From: Psychrosphaera sp. B3R10
GTDB taxonomy: Bacteria; Pseudomonadota; Gammaproteobacteria; Enterobacterales; Alteromonadaceae
Assembly: GCF_018861025.1 (NCBI RefSeq)
Contig: NZ_JAHKQH010000045.1
Location: forward strand, 62,001 to 126,000
Direction: 5' to 3'
DNA: 64,000 nt
Position numbers and translations under genes: made by a program. Positions 15,874 through 28,235 of this stretch are shown in pieces. The stretch's first letter is position 1. Each line of letters starts with the position of its first letter. Under the pieces are notes generated by a model. The model was not told the DNA's origin and did no database searches. It saw only the letters and a list, made by a program, of their open reading frames with translations.

Positions 15874-16680
15874 CTAGTCAGGCATGTTTCTACCGTAGAA
15901 AATTTCCTGCATTTCTTTTCGCAGTTTTAGTCGGATTTCATCTTCTTCGTCTTTTTCCAAATCAGCTTTAGTGATCCCAAACAAATAGTTGTTCAGATCA
16001 TTATCTTTGATCATCATTTTGGTGTGGAACATATTTTCCTGATACACATTCACGTCGATCATTTCATAAAGCTCTAAAATGTCATCACCGATGAAGTTTT
16101 GGATAGAGTTTATATTGTGATCAATATAGTGTTTTCGGCCGTCGGTATCTCGTGTAAACCCGCGTACACGATAATCTAACGTAACAATGTCTGATTCTAA
16201 CGCATGGATTAAGTAGTTTAACGCTTTAAGTGGTGAAATGACCCCACAAGTAGACACTTCAATATCGGCTCGAAATGTACAAATACCATCGTGTGGATGA
16301 ATCTCAGGGTAGGTATGAACACAGATATGACTTTTATCTAAGTGCGCAGCAATTACCTCTGGTACATCTGGAACCGGACCCGGTGTTTCAGTTTGGTCGA
16401 CTTCGTCAGGCGATTTTATTTCTTCTTCGCTTACTAAAATCGTTACTGAAGCACCTTGTGGTTCATAGTCTTGGCGCGCAATGTTTAAGATGTTTGCACC
16501 AATAATGTCGCAAACTTCGGTCAAAATATCGGTCAAACGGTCTGCATTGTATTGTTCATCGATATACTCGATATATTCTTTACGTTGCAATTCTGTTTTT
16601 GCATAACACACGTCATATATGCAAAACCCTAGGCTTTTGGTTAGGTTATTAAAGCCGTGTAGTTTAATTTTACTGTTCAA
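15874..16680 (-). CDS. speD: S-adenosylmethionine decarboxylase proenzyme
   Basis: 268 residues, matching the longer bacterial SpeD class (E. coli type). The self-cleavage site is visible in [12 protein letters not shown], where Ser117 would become the pyruvoyl cofactor. The product, decarboxylated S-adenosylmethionine, is the aminopropyl donor for spermidine. The frame begins at TTG (16680) with AGAGGG upstream; the next in-frame ATGs lie too deep in the protein, so a TTG start is likely. No speE is next to it. Confidence 0.94.
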   Translation of the reverse strand: MNSKIKLHGFNNLTKSLGFCIYDVCYAKTELQRKEYIEYIDEQYNADRLTDILTEVCDIIGANILNIARQDYEPQGASVTILVSEEEIKSPDEVDQTETPGPVPDVPEVIAAHLDKSHICVHTYPEIHPHDGICTFRADIEVSTCGVISPLKALNYLIHALESDIVTLDYRVRGFTRDTDGRKHYIDHNINSIQNFIGDDILELYEMIDVNVYQENMFHTKMMIKDNDLNNYLFGITKADLEKDEEDEIRLKLRKEMQEIFYGRNMPD

Positions 16681-16788
16681 CGCAGCACCCTCTTAAAAAT
16701 TTTGCGTATGATAATGGTGTTTTACTATTTTAGACAATAATTTTTAAAGTAGTTAATCGCCCGCCCTTATATCAAAAAGTGTTGAGGA

Positions 16789-17193
16789 CTAAGCGGCTTT
16801 AATTTCAAAACTGTGGGTTATGGTTGCTGTGTTTTCTAACATTTTGGCAACAGAGCAATATTTTTCTGCAGATAAGCTAACGGCACGTTCAACATGTTTT
16901 GCCTGAATGTCATGTCCGGTAACGACAAAATTCAAATGAATAGAAGTGAAAACTTTAGGAATACTGTCGGCGCGTTCGCCACTAAGTTCGACTTCGACAT
17001 CCACAATTTTTTGACGTGCTTTTTCTAAGATACCCACAACGTCAATAGCACTGCAGGTTCCTGCGGACATTAGTACCATTTCCATTGGCGTGGGGGCGCC
17101 ACCTTCTCGATCGCCATCCATAACAATTTTGTGGCCAGTTTCTGAGTGGCCTACAAATGTCATCGCGTCTAACCATTTTACCGTTGCTTTCAT
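16789..17193 (-). CDS. OsmC/YhfA family protein
   Basis: 134 residues. Pattern of the OsmC superfamily: GGAPTPMEMVLMSAGTCSAID in the middle carries one conserved cysteine, and EKYCSVAKML near the C-terminus carries the second. In true OsmC/Ohr proteins the cysteine pair reduces organic peroxides; the YhfA branch, to which this looks closest, has a less certain role. Cytoplasmic. It lies 47 bp downstream of the DUF3802 gene on the same strand. Confidence 0.88.
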   Translation of the reverse strand: MKATVKWLDAMTFVGHSETGHKIVMDGDREGGAPTPMEMVLMSAGTCSAIDVVGILEKARQKIVDVEVELSGERADSIPKVFTSIHLNFVVTGHDIQAKHVERAVSLSAEKYCSVAKMLENTATITHSFEIKAA

Positions 17194-17240
17194 TTTATTT
17201 ACTTCTTTGATTTGTTAATAGGGGTGGTTAATTGAAAAAC

Positions 17241-17594
17241 CTAATCGAGCAGGTTGGCAATTGCTGTATCAAATACATTTTTAATTAGCCCAACAAACTC
17301 TTCGAGAAACTCTTTTTGCTCATCTGTTGCTTTTTGACCCCAAAAAACACCAAGAACTTGCTGAATGTCATACACAATACCATCAACTTCTCGAACAATT
17401 ATCGAGCGGTGGTTTGTTTCAAGTTCGTCGTGTTGCGTACAAAGAATGATAATCTGGTTGCCAATTTCCTGTTCGACGAGGTCTTCAATTATTTTATTGC
17501 TCGACTGTTCAGAAGCCGTACCGTGGCGAAACACATCTAAGTTGGATGTCAGATAATCGATTAATTCTACGTAAGCGGGTTTGTCGATAACCAT
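17241..17594 (-). CDS. DUF3802 family protein
   Basis: 117 residues, acidic, all-helical in appearance, no signal peptide. The overall pattern (KIIEDLVEQEIGN, then IVREVDGIVYDIQQVLG) matches DUF3802, a family I know from Shewanella and Colwellia-type genomes only. Function unknown. ATG at 17594, probably co-transcribed with the OsmC-family gene. Confidence 0.72.
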   Translation of the reverse strand: MVIDKPAYVELIDYLTSNLDVFRHGTASEQSSNKIIEDLVEQEIGNQIIILCTQHDELETNHRSIIVREVDGIVYDIQQVLGVFWGQKATDEQKEFLEEFVGLIKNVFDTAIANLLD

Positions 17595-17787
17595 TTTGCC
17601 CTCATCACATTTAATATTTGGTTAGGTAACGCTTGTTGAAAGTCGGTTTCAATATGCGCTTTGTTAATGTGCCTTAATTTAACTCTTAATTGGTCAGTAT
17701 TCAAAATTAGTTGCGGTTATTAGTGTATTTTTGAAGCTGATCAACGGCAATGTTATTTTTCACTAAAAACGCGCTAAGTAATGGGCC

Positions 17788-17820
17788 AAAAAAAACCTCT
17801 TATAACTAAGAGGTTTTTCT
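17788..17820 (-). terminator. terminator of the astC-astA-astD operon
   Basis: On the minus strand AAACCTCTTA / TAAGAGGTTT form a stem with a short loop, followed by a run of T. It starts 16 bases after the astD stop codon. Confidence 0.88.
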
Positions 17821-17835
17821 AATAGGTTGTTTAGA

Positions 17836-19329
17836 TTAGATCGTAATACCTGGGCTTAATGTGGCGGGTAATTCGACTTTATCTAGTTCAACAGAGGCGA
17901 CTGGGTAAGCACAGTAGTCAGCCGCGTAATAAGCGCTTGCACGGTGATTACCACTTTGGCCTACACCACCAAACGGCGCTGCACTGCTCGCGCCAGTAAT
18001 TGGTCTATTCCAGTTAACGATACCGGCTCTAATACGACTTAGGAAACGTTGGTATAAATGTTCATTGTCACTAAGTAAGCCAGCAGATAGGCCGTATGTT
18101 GTATTGTTTGCAATCTCGATTGCTTGATCAAAATCTGAGAAACGGAAGACTTTCAGTAAAGGACCAAAGTGTTCAACATCTGGGAAGTTTGCGATATTAG
18201 TACATTCAATAATCCCAGGAGAAACAAATCCGGTTTCTTCTTTTAAGTGAGTTAACTCAACTAAAATTTCGCCGCCAAGTTCAACTAATTGATTTTGAGC
18301 TTCAACCATGCCTTCTGCAGCTTGCACCGATATCATCGATCCCATAAATGGTGTTTCATTGCCTTCTACGAGAGAATCGCCAACAACTATCGCTTTTGTC
18401 GCGTCAATTAATTTGGCTAATATCGCATCACCTTCAGGGCCTTCAGGTAACAATAGTTTTCTGGCACACGTACAGCGTTGACCGCTAGAAATGAATGCCG
18501 ACTGAATTATATCGTGCACAACGGCTTCTGTGTTTTCAGCTTCCGTTACGATTAGTGGGTTATTGCCACCCATTTCTAATGCCAGAATTTTACCTGGTTG
18601 TGCAGCATATTGTTGATGCAATACGTGACCGGTATTTGAACTACCTGTAAAAAACAGTCCGTCAATTTGCGGATGACTTGCTAGTGCTTTACCGGTTTCA
18701 ACTTCACCTTGTACAAGGTTTAGTACGCCGTTTGGTAATCCTGCTTTTTGCCATAGCTCTACCATGATCTGAGCAACCATTGGTGTCAGTTCACTTGGTT
18801 TAAACACAATCGTATTACCGGCGATTAACGCAGGAACTATGTGTCCATTTGGTAAATGTCCTGGGAAATTGTAAGGGCCATAAACCGCTACTACGCCGTG
18901 TGGACGGTGACGTAATATGGCTTTGCCCTGTGGCATTGGGTTTTCTTTTGTGCCAGTACGTTCAAAGTACGCTTTTTCAGAAATTGCGACTTTGCCAATC
19001 ATCGCGCCTACTTCAGTTTTTGTTTCCCAAAGTGGTTTGCCAGTTTCCATTGCAATAGCGTAGGCGATTTTATCTTTGTATTCACCAAGCAGTTCAGCGA
19101 AACGTTTAACGATTTCAAGACGCGCTTCAACTGTTAGATCAGCCCAAGGATAAAATGCCGCTCTAGCAGCAACAACCGCACTATTTACCTGCGCTGGGGA
19201 AGCGCTTTGGGCAGCCCAAATTGGCTCATCTGTTGCTGGATTTAAAGACTCAAATGCTTCGCCTTCGCCCGCTAGCCATTGGCCGTTAATAAATTGTCCG
19301 TTGATAAACAGATTTTCACTTTTAGTCAT
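17836..19329 (-). CDS. astD: succinylglutamic semialdehyde dehydrogenase
   Basis: 497 residues. NAD-dependent oxidation of N-succinylglutamate semialdehyde to N-succinylglutamate, step 4 of arginine succinyltransferase catabolism. Aldehyde dehydrogenase motifs are present: [12 protein letters not shown] (cofactor pocket), the catalytic-glutamate strand [10 protein letters not shown] and the nucleophile Cys in [12 protein letters not shown]. It follows astA by ten bases and ends at a strong terminator. astB and astE are not in the window. Confidence 0.95.
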   Translation of the reverse strand: MTKSENLFINGQFINGQWLAGEGEAFESLNPATDEPIWAAQSASPAQVNSAVVAARAAFYPWADLTVEARLEIVKRFAELLGEYKDKIAYAIAMETGKPLWETKTEVGAMIGKVAISEKAYFERTGTKENPMPQGKAILRHRPHGVVAVYGPYNFPGHLPNGHIVPALIAGNTIVFKPSELTPMVAQIMVELWQKAGLPNGVLNLVQGEVETGKALASHPQIDGLFFTGSSNTGHVLHQQYAAQPGKILALEMGGNNPLIVTEAENTEAVVHDIIQSAFISSGQRCTCARKLLLPEGPEGDAILAKLIDATKAIVVGDSLVEGNETPFMGSMISVQAAEGMVEAQNQLVELGGEILVELTHLKEETGFVSPGIIECTNIANFPDVEHFGPLLKVFRFSDFDQAIEIANNTTYGLSAGLLSDNEHLYQRFLSRIRAGIVNWNRPITGASSAAPFGGVGQSGNHRASAYYAADYCAYPVASVELDKVELPATLSPGITI

Positions 19330-19339
19330 AATATTTACT

Positions 19340-20365
19340 CTATATCAGTTTTGACGCACGGACCTTGTCACCGGCCGCCACGTGTAAATTAGCGGCGACT
19401 TTAGCCGGCAACTGGATCACTAAATTTTTATGATCTAACGTTGTTTTTAACGCTGTTGCTCTAAAGTTTTTGACCGCTAGGTTAGCGACAATTATAAATT
19501 CAGTGCCGCTTGCTTGTTCAGATATTTCGACCGTGTAGTTGTCACTATCACGAACGGTTCTAATTTGACTCACGTCAGCTTCAACCGTAGGCCCAGCATC
19601 AAAGATATCGACGTAACGTTTCCAGCTGAAACCTTCAGACTTTAATAATCGAAGTGCTGGTTGGGTTTTATTGTGTACTTTACCGATGACTTTTTGTGCT
19701 TCTTTCGATAGCAAGTTTACATACACAGGGTATTTAGGCATAAGTTCTGCGATAAAGACTTTTTGACCTATACCTGTTAAGTAATCGGCGGTAGGAAAAT
19801 CGATAGAGAAAAAATGATCTTCTAACCATTGCCAAAAAGGTGATTTGCCATCGTCGTCAGAAACCCCGCGCATTTCGGCAATTACTGTATTGGCGAAACG
19901 ACGTCTGTGTTCGGCAATAAATAAAAATCTAAACTTACTTAATGCGCGACCATTAATGCTTTTCCGATGGTCATCGCGAAGAAACAGCGTGCATAACTCA
20001 GTTGCGCCAGTGTAATCATTACACAGCGTTAAAATTTCGGCTGATTTATAAATGTTTAATTCGCGACTGTTATGAACCACTTTACTTAAATGGTAGTGAT
20101 AAAAAGCGTCGTCGAGTCCAACCGCACCTTCTATTCCGCTGGTTCCCATGATCGCGCCAGTTTCGACGTCTTCCATAACAAACAAGTAGCCTTGTTCGGT
20201 TGGGATCTCTGATTCATCAGAGTTAAAAGCGGTTTCCGCGCGTTGAATTTTAGAGGCCAGTAATTCACCATTAACAGGTAATGATGTAAATCCATGGCCA
20301 GACTCTTCCGCGATTTTGAGCAACTCAGAATAGTCATTTTTTTCAATTGGACGAATTACAAACAT
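19340..20365 (-). CDS. astA: arginine N-succinyltransferase
   Basis: 341 residues. Transfers succinyl from succinyl-CoA to arginine, the first step of the AST pathway. The family signature is clear along the whole length: [18 protein letters not shown] at the start, [22 protein letters not shown] and [12 protein letters not shown]. One polypeptide, as in enteric AstA. Middle gene of the astC-astA-astD unit. Confidence 0.95.
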   Translation of the reverse strand: MFVIRPIEKNDYSELLKIAEESGHGFTSLPVNGELLASKIQRAETAFNSDESEIPTEQGYLFVMEDVETGAIMGTSGIEGAVGLDDAFYHYHLSKVVHNSRELNIYKSAEILTLCNDYTGATELCTLFLRDDHRKSINGRALSKFRFLFIAEHRRRFANTVIAEMRGVSDDDGKSPFWQWLEDHFFSIDFPTADYLTGIGQKVFIAELMPKYPVYVNLLSKEAQKVIGKVHNKTQPALRLLKSEGFSWKRYVDIFDAGPTVEADVSQIRTVRDSDNYTVEISEQASGTEFIIVANLAVKNFRATALKTTLDHKNLVIQLPAKVAANLHVAAGDKVRASKLI

Positions 20366-20428
20366 GCGTCATCCTCTTTAACAAAGGCACCAGTTGGTGC
20401 CTTTAAGATAGGTATAATTTGTGTGATA

Positions 20429-21992
<1,564 letters not shown>

Positions 21993-23132
21993 TTATTCTT
22001 GCGGTCGAATGTCAATCTTGAGCAAATCAACTTTATTTAAAATGGTAATAATGTCGTTATTGATATTTGCTTGAGTCAAAAAAACCTTAGCGTCATCTAA
22101 CTCAATTAGTCGCGATTTTTGCAGCATTTTGTACTGCACAAATGTTTGTGATTGTTTTAATAGCCGGGTCATTGGACTTGATTGTTTAAACGGTACGTTC
22201 TCTCGTAACTCTTCCATTGTTGGCAGTATTGGCGCAAATTTGAGTCCAAGTCGTTCAATAACATGATGGGAAACTGTGGGGGTAAATCGTCGTAAAGCTT
22301 CACTAACAAAGCTATTATCTAGCGTTAATGTGTCGACTAATTTGACAATGTCTTTGCGATTGGCTTTGGTTAACGCTTTCATTTGTATTACCCGCACTGT
22401 ATCAAAGGCACGTAAATAGAGTCGAAGCGACATAGACATACCTATGCCATGGAGCAGCCCTAACAAAAATGCGACGGATTCATCTATTTTGTAGTATTTA
22501 GCCAAAGTGCGGGCACAATTGGCCGTTGCGATAGAATATTGCCAAAACTTTTCTTTAAAATCGTTATAAGGCTCTGTGCTGTGTGGCAGCCAATTTTTAC
22601 CAATGTAACTTAATAGCGCAAACCTGACATTATCAACACCAATATATCTCACGGCTAAGCCAATTTTATCCACATGCGCCTTGTTTGAGTTTTCTGCTCG
22701 GAAGGGCGGGTTATTTACCATTTTTAAAATGTCACGAGTTAAGAATGTGACTTTTGATATTAAGGTATCCAACTGCGTCGCCGTCGTGGCCCTTTTTACG
22801 CAGGCGTCTAAAACATCAGGGATATTTGGGTCAATAGTTAATATTTGGGAGAATAAATAGTTCTTATCATTTGAGTATACGTCTAAATATTCGAATAGGG
22901 CTTCGTGGAAGTATTCGTTCACATATTCTTTGAATTCTGTTTCAGTGGCTTGTTGTTTCACCTTACGTTCAAGCGCTTTCTCTTCAATGTGCAGTAACTC
23001 ACGAGCAGTACCCAATTGTTTTCTGTCGGCATAAACACCCAAACGGGTTAAAGCGATTTTTTCTGACAACATAAGATCAAAAAATCGAGACTGGATAAAT
23101 GATGTGGTTTTTTCCTGCTGCGATACGCTCAT
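21993..23132 (-). CDS. HDOD domain protein
   Basis: 379 residues. A helical N-terminal third is followed by an HDOD domain (about residues 110-310): FLTRDILKMVNNPPFRA, VRYIGVDNVRFALLSYIG and FLLGLLHGIGMSMSLRLY. The HD metal-binding pair is replaced (HGIG), as is usual for HDOD, so a signalling or binding role rather than hydrolysis is expected. No output domain. Next to trpG/pabA, 79 bp away on the same strand. Confidence 0.82.
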   Translation of the reverse strand: MSVSQQEKTTSFIQSRFFDLMLSEKIALTRLGVYADRKQLGTARELLHIEEKALERKVKQQATETEFKEYVNEYFHEALFEYLDVYSNDKNYLFSQILTIDPNIPDVLDACVKRATTATQLDTLISKVTFLTRDILKMVNNPPFRAENSNKAHVDKIGLAVRYIGVDNVRFALLSYIGKNWLPHSTEPYNDFKEKFWQYSIATANCARTLAKYYKIDESVAFLLGLLHGIGMSMSLRLYLRAFDTVRVIQMKALTKANRKDIVKLVDTLTLDNSFVSEALRRFTPTVSHHVIERLGLKFAPILPTMEELRENVPFKQSSPMTRLLKQSQTFVQYKMLQKSRLIELDDAKVFLTQANINNDIITILNKVDLLKIDIRPQE

Positions 23133-23211
23133 AACTTTACTGCTGCCCTGACTGTTACACTGACTGTTACACTATGATTTAAGGTTGTTTTTTTGCAATT
23201 TAGTATTGTAG

Positions 23212-23790
23212 CTAGAATTTCAAAAAATTGTCTAGAATTAACATACCTTGATGCGTTAACACAGATTCAGGATGAAATTGTACCCCAGCAACGGGATAAT
23301 CTTTTAACTGCAACGCCATCAATTCATCTTTTACATTATTTTTTTCCAATCCCCAAGCGGTAGGCTGGATAAAGTCCGGTAGCGTATTATGATCAACAAT
23401 CAGTGAGTGATATCGTGTTACTTGTAATGGATTTTCTGCACGACTAAACAAGCCATTTTCTGAATGCGTAATTAAGCTGGTTTTACCATGCATTACTTTT
23501 TTAGCTTTAATGACGTCTGCTCCAAAAGCCTGCGCTATGCTTTGGTGACCTAAGCAAACCCCAAAAATAGGCGTGGTTTGATAAAACTGCTTTATGATCT
23601 CAAGTGACAAACCTGCTTCATTCGGAGAGCAGGGGCCTGGCGAAATTACTATATGTTCGGGATTTAATGACTTTATTGCAGCGATAGAAAGTTCGTCGTT
23701 GCGAACCACTTTTACGTCTTGATCTAGCGATTGAAAATATTGCACTAACGTATACGTAAAAGAGTCGTAGTTATCTATCATTAACAACAT
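23212..23790 (-). CDS. pabA: aminodeoxychorismate/anthranilate synthase glutaminase subunit
   Basis: 192 residues. Class I glutamine amidotransferase: nucleophile Cys79 in GVCLGHQS, and His173 and Glu175 in VQFHPESVLT, with the oxyanion PGPCSP loop at about 51-56. It releases ammonia from glutamine for PabB and/or TrpE. No partner subunit is adjacent, so assignment to folate or tryptophan synthesis (pabA or trpG, often one amphibolic subunit) is not settled. Confidence 0.92.
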   Translation of the reverse strand: MLLMIDNYDSFTYTLVQYFQSLDQDVKVVRNDELSIAAIKSLNPEHIVISPGPCSPNEAGLSLEIIKQFYQTTPIFGVCLGHQSIAQAFGADVIKAKKVMHGKTSLITHSENGLFSRAENPLQVTRYHSLIVDHNTLPDFIQPTAWGLEKNNVKDELMALQLKDYPVAGVQFHPESVLTHQGMLILDNFLKF

Positions 23791-23852
23791 AGAGGAATGC
23801 TCGCTGAGGAAAATAAGGCGGCGAGGCTAATTGCCTTTGCCGCCTTTAATCT

Positions 23853-24854
23853 TTATGGACGCGGGATAAAACCGATTGCATCGTAAACTGCTGTGAGTGT
23901 TTTCTCAGCTTTAACAGATGCTTTGTCTGCCCCTTTTTTCATTATGTCGTTCAATAAAGTTTGGTCGCCTCGGATTTCTTTAAATCGCGCTTGAATTGGC
24001 TCTAACATTGAAACAACTGCGTCGGCGGTATCTTTTTTCAAGTGCCCATACATTTTGTCTTCATATTGAGGTACTAAATCTGCTATTGACTGATTAGTTG
24101 CAACGCTTAACAAGGTTAAGAGATTTGAAACGCCAGGTTTCTCAGCGGTGTCAAAATAGATACGGGCTTGCTCGTCAGAATCAGTAACCGATTTTTTGAG
24201 CTTTTTCTCAATTTTCTTAGGTTCATCTAGCAACATGATGTAGCCATTTGGGTTGTCATCGGACTTCGACATTTTTTTCGTCGGGTCTTGTAGACTCATT
24301 ACACGTGCACCAAACTCTGGGATATACGGTTCTGGAACGGTAAATACGTCGCCATAAACATTGTTGAATCGCGTTGCGATATCGCGAGTCAGTTCCAAAT
24401 GTTGCTTTTGGTCTTCACCTACAGGCACTTTGTCAGCCTGATATAACAAGATGTCAGCTGCTTGTAAAACAGGATAGCTAAACAAACCAACATTGATATT
24501 GTTGTTATGTTTTGACGACTTGTCTTTAAACTGAGTCATGCGATTTAACTCACCCATTTGGGCGTAACAATTTAGTACCCAAGCAAGTTGTGCATGTTCT
24601 TTTACATGTGATTGCACAAATAACGAAGAACGATCTGGGTCAATTCCGCAGGCAGCGTACAAGGCAATACCGTCTAAGACACGACTTTTCAGTACGTCTG
24701 GTTCTTGGCGAATAGTAATCGCGTGCATATCAACCAGCATAAAATAACAATCATGATCGTTTTGTAACGTACGCCATTGGTTGATTGCGCCGATATAGTT
24801 ACCTATTGTCATACCGCCCGTTGGCTGGATACCGCTTAAAACTGATTGTGTCAT
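23853..24854 (-). CDS. trpS: tryptophanyl-tRNA synthetase
   Basis: 333 residues from the ATG at 24854, which has AGGAC upstream. A longer frame (to 24962) would add 36 residues not seen in the family. Class I signature motifs: PTGGMTIGN (HIGH equivalent) near residue 10 and KMSKSDDN. Charges tRNA-Trp. Lies 187 bp downstream of rpe, an arrangement common in gammaproteobacteria (rpe-gph-trpS, here without gph). Confidence 0.96.
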   Translation of the reverse strand: MTQSVLSGIQPTGGMTIGNYIGAINQWRTLQNDHDCYFMLVDMHAITIRQEPDVLKSRVLDGIALYAACGIDPDRSSLFVQSHVKEHAQLAWVLNCYAQMGELNRMTQFKDKSSKHNNNINVGLFSYPVLQAADILLYQADKVPVGEDQKQHLELTRDIATRFNNVYGDVFTVPEPYIPEFGARVMSLQDPTKKMSKSDDNPNGYIMLLDEPKKIEKKLKKSVTDSDEQARIYFDTAEKPGVSNLLTLLSVATNQSIADLVPQYEDKMYGHLKKDTADAVVSMLEPIQARFKEIRGDQTLLNDIMKKGADKASVKAEKTLTAVYDAIGFIPRP

Positions 24855-25041
24855 AACTGTCCTGTCAGAGTAAAAGTGTCGAAACTTGCTGGAAGCCGCT
24901 ATTGTAGCGGCTATTTTTATTGGTGCAATCGACTTAGGCTGATTTTTACAATAATTACCCACTTAGGTAATCGACTATCTTTAAAGTGTAAAGTTGACCG
25001 TCAGATTGTCTTTGCAAATTTTGGGCATGGTTAATTTTAAA

Positions 25042-25707
25042 TTAGTTAACCTGCGCTAAAGTCTGTTTAATTGTGGCTGCCCGATCTTCACTTGCAAATA
25101 TCGCCGAGCCCATGACAAAAGTATCTGCCCCTGCATCGAAGATTTGCTTAATGTTGTCTGGCTTAACGCCGCCATCAACAGACAGCCTGATATCTAAATT
25201 ATGTTCGTCAATCAAACGACGCACCGCACGGATTTTATCTAGTGTTTTTGGAATAAAGCTTTGCCCACCAAATCCTGGATTAACCGACATAATTAGGATG
25301 ATGTCGAGATCCTCCAATACATCTTTAATCAAATTAATTGGGGTTGCAGGGTTTAATACAAGGCCAACTTTACACCCTAACTCTTTTACAAGGTGAACCG
25401 AGCGATGAAGATGTTTTGTTGCCTCTGGATGAAAACTAATATAATCGGCACCTGCAGCGGCAAACGATTTAATCATCTCATCAACAGGTTCAACCATAAG
25501 ATGCACATCGATTGGGGCTGTAATACCGTAGTCTTTTAACGCTTTACATATCATTGGACCGAATGTCAGGTTTGGAACGTAATGATTATCCATCACATCA
25601 AAATGCACCCATTGGCAACCGGCTGTAAGCACTTCATCAACCTCAGCACCAAGTTTGGCAAAATCGGCTGACAAAATAGATGGGGCAATAACCGCTGAAT
25701 TTTTCAT
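25042..25707 (-). CDS. rpe: ribulose-phosphate 3-epimerase
   Basis: 221 residues, standard length. A TIM barrel with the expected metal and active-site segments: [40 protein letters not shown] and VDGGV. Interconverts ribulose 5-phosphate and xylulose 5-phosphate in the pentose phosphate pathway. The usual gph neighbour is missing. Confidence 0.97.
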   Translation of the reverse strand: MKNSAVIAPSILSADFAKLGAEVDEVLTAGCQWVHFDVMDNHYVPNLTFGPMICKALKDYGITAPIDVHLMVEPVDEMIKSFAAAGADYISFHPEATKHLHRSVHLVKELGCKVGLVLNPATPINLIKDVLEDLDIILIMSVNPGFGGQSFIPKTLDKIRAVRRLIDEHNLDIRLSVDGGVKPDNIKQIFDAGADTFVMGSAIFASEDRAATIKQTLAQVN

Positions 25708-25917
25708 ATATATCTCTTAATAACTGATAAAACCGCCCTTAAATGGTGAATTTGTTCGCACCATAATAGGGATATAATCGCTTTTTTTTAAATGAGTATA
25801 AAAAATACTCAATAAAAACAATGTGTTAAAAGTTGGCTTGGTAGTTGAATTAACCTAGTAAACCACAAATCAATAATAATTATATTTATAAAATACAAAA
25901 ATCTAGGGAACTTTCAC

Positions 25918-26535
25918 ATGAAAAAAACACTTTTAACAGCATTATTAAGCGCAACAATCCTTGCACCAGTAGCAGCACAGGCTGAATGGTCTGCAAACGC
26001 AGGATATGTTTCTCAGTATCACTTCCGTGGTGTACAACAAACAGCATTCGGTTCTGGTAGCGCTGGTATCGATTATGAAAAAGGCAACTTGTCAGCTGGT
26101 GTTTGGGCTGCAGACGTTTTTGACGGACTTGAAATTGACCTTTACGGTGCATACGGTCTTGAAACTGAAAGCGGTTTTGCATTAAGTGTTGGTGTTACAA
26201 CTTACCAATACACTGGTGATTTTGACACGTCTTACAACGAATTAAACTTATCAGCTGGTAAAGGCGCATTAAGCGTTGAATTAACATTTGGTACTCACGA
26301 AGACGGTGCTGACGATGGCGACGCAAGCTACACATTCTTAGGTGCTACGTACTCTGCTGATAACGGCGTATACGGAACAGTTGGCGTATTTGGCGGCGAT
26401 TGGGAAGGTAGTTATGTTGAAGCGGGTTACGGAACAACTGTAGGCGAATTTGACCTAGGTGTTTCTCTTATCGTTTCTGGTTCAGACCTTGATGATAATG
26501 AATCATTAGTATTTAGCCTTGGTAAATCTTTCTAA
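25918..26535 (+). CDS. TorF-family putative outer-membrane channel (TIGR02001)
   Basis: 205 residues: a 22-residue signal peptide (cleavage AQA/EW) and a beta-barrel with alternating aromatic/Gly strands ending ...LVFSLGKSF. The opening SANAGYVSQYHFRGVQQT is the hallmark of the TIGR02001 family, annotated as TorF-like porins. The mature protein is very acidic, as in marine bacteria. Monocistronic with its own terminator. Confidence 0.88.
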   Translation: MKKTLLTALLSATILAPVAAQAEWSANAGYVSQYHFRGVQQTAFGSGSAGIDYEKGNLSAGVWAADVFDGLEIDLYGAYGLETESGFALSVGVTTYQYTGDFDTSYNELNLSAGKGALSVELTFGTHEDGADDGDASYTFLGATYSADNGVYGTVGVFGGDWEGSYVEAGYGTTVGEFDLGVSLIVSGSDLDDNESLVFSLGKSF

Positions 26536-26565
26536 TTGTAGATTGACAAACAATAGCTAAATCTT

Positions 26566-26592
26566 CAAAAGCCGCGTAAAGCGGCTTTTTTG
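26566..26592 (+). terminator. terminator after the TorF-like gene
   Basis: Stem AAAAGCCGC/GCGGCTTTT with a short loop and a T run, starting 31 bases after the stop codon. Confidence 0.88.
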
Positions 26593-26718
26593 TGCCTACT
26601 GATCAGCCAAAAGTAAAACTCAGTTAGTTGTTGATATCTGCGCCAATTGAATTCCTTGCAACTTTGCTATTTTTAACACCTCAACTATATTTGAAGAGTG
26701 AGAAAACTGGAGAAAGAT

Positions 26719-26982
26719 ATGCAATCAAGACAATTGTTGGATTCGGTCGTTGAATTACATACGGCGTTAGAAACGATGCCAAATGTGGACGATGCATTAT
26801 TGGAACAGGCGCGAGAATTAGATGCACAGATGCATCAAATGATTAAGTCTAACGAACTTAAAGCCGAAGAGTCGCTAACAGAACAACTGTTGGCAATGGA
26901 GACACAGTTTGCTGTTGAGCACCCAACTCTAGAACGGTTGACGAGAGAAATAATCGACCGGTTATCACAAATGGGTATATAA
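26719..26982 (+). CDS. DUF4404 family protein
   Basis: 87 residues from the ATG at 26719, preceded by GGAGA; a GTG at 26698 in frame is less likely. Short, acidic and fully helical, with leucine-rich N-terminal and C-terminal segments (LLDSVVELHTALE, LERLTREIIDRLSQMGI) typical of DUF4404. Function unknown. Stand-alone. Confidence 0.72.
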   Translation: MQSRQLLDSVVELHTALETMPNVDDALLEQARELDAQMHQMIKSNELKAEESLTEQLLAMETQFAVEHPTLERLTREIIDRLSQMGI

Positions 26983-27129
26983 ATACCAAAAGTCCTTACA
27001 ATATTGCCTAACTACGGTGGATTTTCATTCGCCTGTTCGATTATTTCAATCTTTTAGTTGTTTCCCCCTTTTATTTGTGGATATTGTCCACATGTAGTTT
27101 ACAAACATAAATAGTCGAATTTAAACATC

Positions 27130-27321
27130 ATGGACTTTTCCGGTATTAACAAATCGTCATCTGATTCATTTCATCAGCAAAAGAACATGATTAAACAAGT
27201 ATTGGCTGGAAAGTCTGTACCTTGTCTCAAATGTAAAAAACCGTTAAAAGTAGAAACGATTGAGACTGGCCTACACCTTTTCTGTGCCGCTGGTTGTACC
27301 GATGTTAAATTGGACACATAA
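27130..27321 (+). CDS. small zinc-ribbon-like protein
   Basis: 63 residues. Four cysteines in a CLKC ... CAAGC pattern (about 32, 35, 52 and 56) could bind one zinc ion. It ends 40 bp before sapC. A short, lysine-rich N-terminal helix precedes the ribbon. No family name that I can defend. Ribosome site is weak. Confidence 0.6.
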   Translation: MDFSGINKSSSDSFHQQKNMIKQVLAGKSVPCLKCKKPLKVETIETGLHLFCAAGCTDVKLDT

Positions 27322-27361
27322 TAAAGGGTCTTAAAGGCCTCGGAACCCAAGGAGAATAACA

Positions 27362-28087
27362 ATGGCAACTAATTTTCAGCCGTTAAATAAAGAAACGCAC
27401 AAGAATGTCAAAATCAAAACAATTTCTAATGTTGAAGATCTTGCGGGACAACATGCACTAGGTGTTGTTGTTCAAGAGTTTGCACTTGCTGGTAATCAAT
27501 ACCCGATTGCATTTGTTAAAGATAAAAGCGAAAGTTTCTTTCCGGTCGCCATTTTGGGATTAGAACAAGGTAAAAACTTGTTTGTTAGCGAAGAAAACAA
27601 ATGGGATGGCATGTACATGCCTGCACGTTACACTCATAAACCATTTAGCGTTATCCCTAACCCAGATGATAAGAATCTATACGGTATTGCAATCGACGTC
27701 GACAGCGAAGTTGTGAGCGATTCTGAAGGTGACGCTTTGTTTAACGAAGATGGTTCAGAGTCTGAGTATTTAGACAAACGTAAAGCGTCTTTAATGAGCT
27801 ACGTAGAGAATGAGCAAATGACAAAAGCGTTTGTTGAACTTCTTGTTAAACACGACCTACTTAGCGCACAGAACATCAGTGTTAAAGTTCAAGGTAAAGA
27901 ATACGTATTAAACGGCTTAAATATTGTTGATGAAAAGAAACTGAATGCGTTGTCTGATGAAGACTTCTTAGAGATCCGTAACCGTGGTTTCCTTGGACCG
28001 ATTTTTGCTCATTTAGGCTCTATGCATCAAGTAACCAACCTGATCCAACGCCAAGCTAAAGTATTAGCAGCCGCTGAAGCAGCATAA
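27362..28087 (+). CDS. SapC family protein
   Basis: 241 residues, length and pattern of the SapC family (PF07277): opening with HKNVKIKTI, then PIAFVKD and FFPVAILGL, PARYTHKPFSVIP, and FLEIRNRGFLGPIFAHLGS near the C-terminus. Cytoplasmic, no signal peptide. The name comes from an S-layer-associated gene in Campylobacter; what it does in gammaproteobacteria is unclear. AAGGAG precedes the ATG. Followed by a terminator. Confidence 0.88.
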   Translation: MATNFQPLNKETHKNVKIKTISNVEDLAGQHALGVVVQEFALAGNQYPIAFVKDKSESFFPVAILGLEQGKNLFVSEENKWDGMYMPARYTHKPFSVIPNPDDKNLYGIAIDVDSEVVSDSEGDALFNEDGSESEYLDKRKASLMSYVENEQMTKAFVELLVKHDLLSAQNISVKVQGKEYVLNGLNIVDEKKLNALSDEDFLEIRNRGFLGPIFAHLGSMHQVTNLIQRQAKVLAAAEAA

Positions 28088-28132
28088 ATACTAAGAGTAA
28101 ACACGCTTCATATTTAGCGTAAATTTTAGATA

Positions 28133-28164
28133 TAAAAAAGCCGCTTATAAAGCGGCTTTTTTTA
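28133..28164. terminator. bidirectional terminator between sapC and pitA
   Basis: AAAAAGCCGCTT/AAGCGGCTTTTT stem with A and T tracts on each side; it can serve sapC (+) and pitA (-). Confidence 0.88.
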
Positions 28165-28235
28165 TGTCCGTTTGTTTATGATAATAAAAACAAACGGACG
28201 AAATATGCATTCATTTAAAATACATCAAAGGGCTA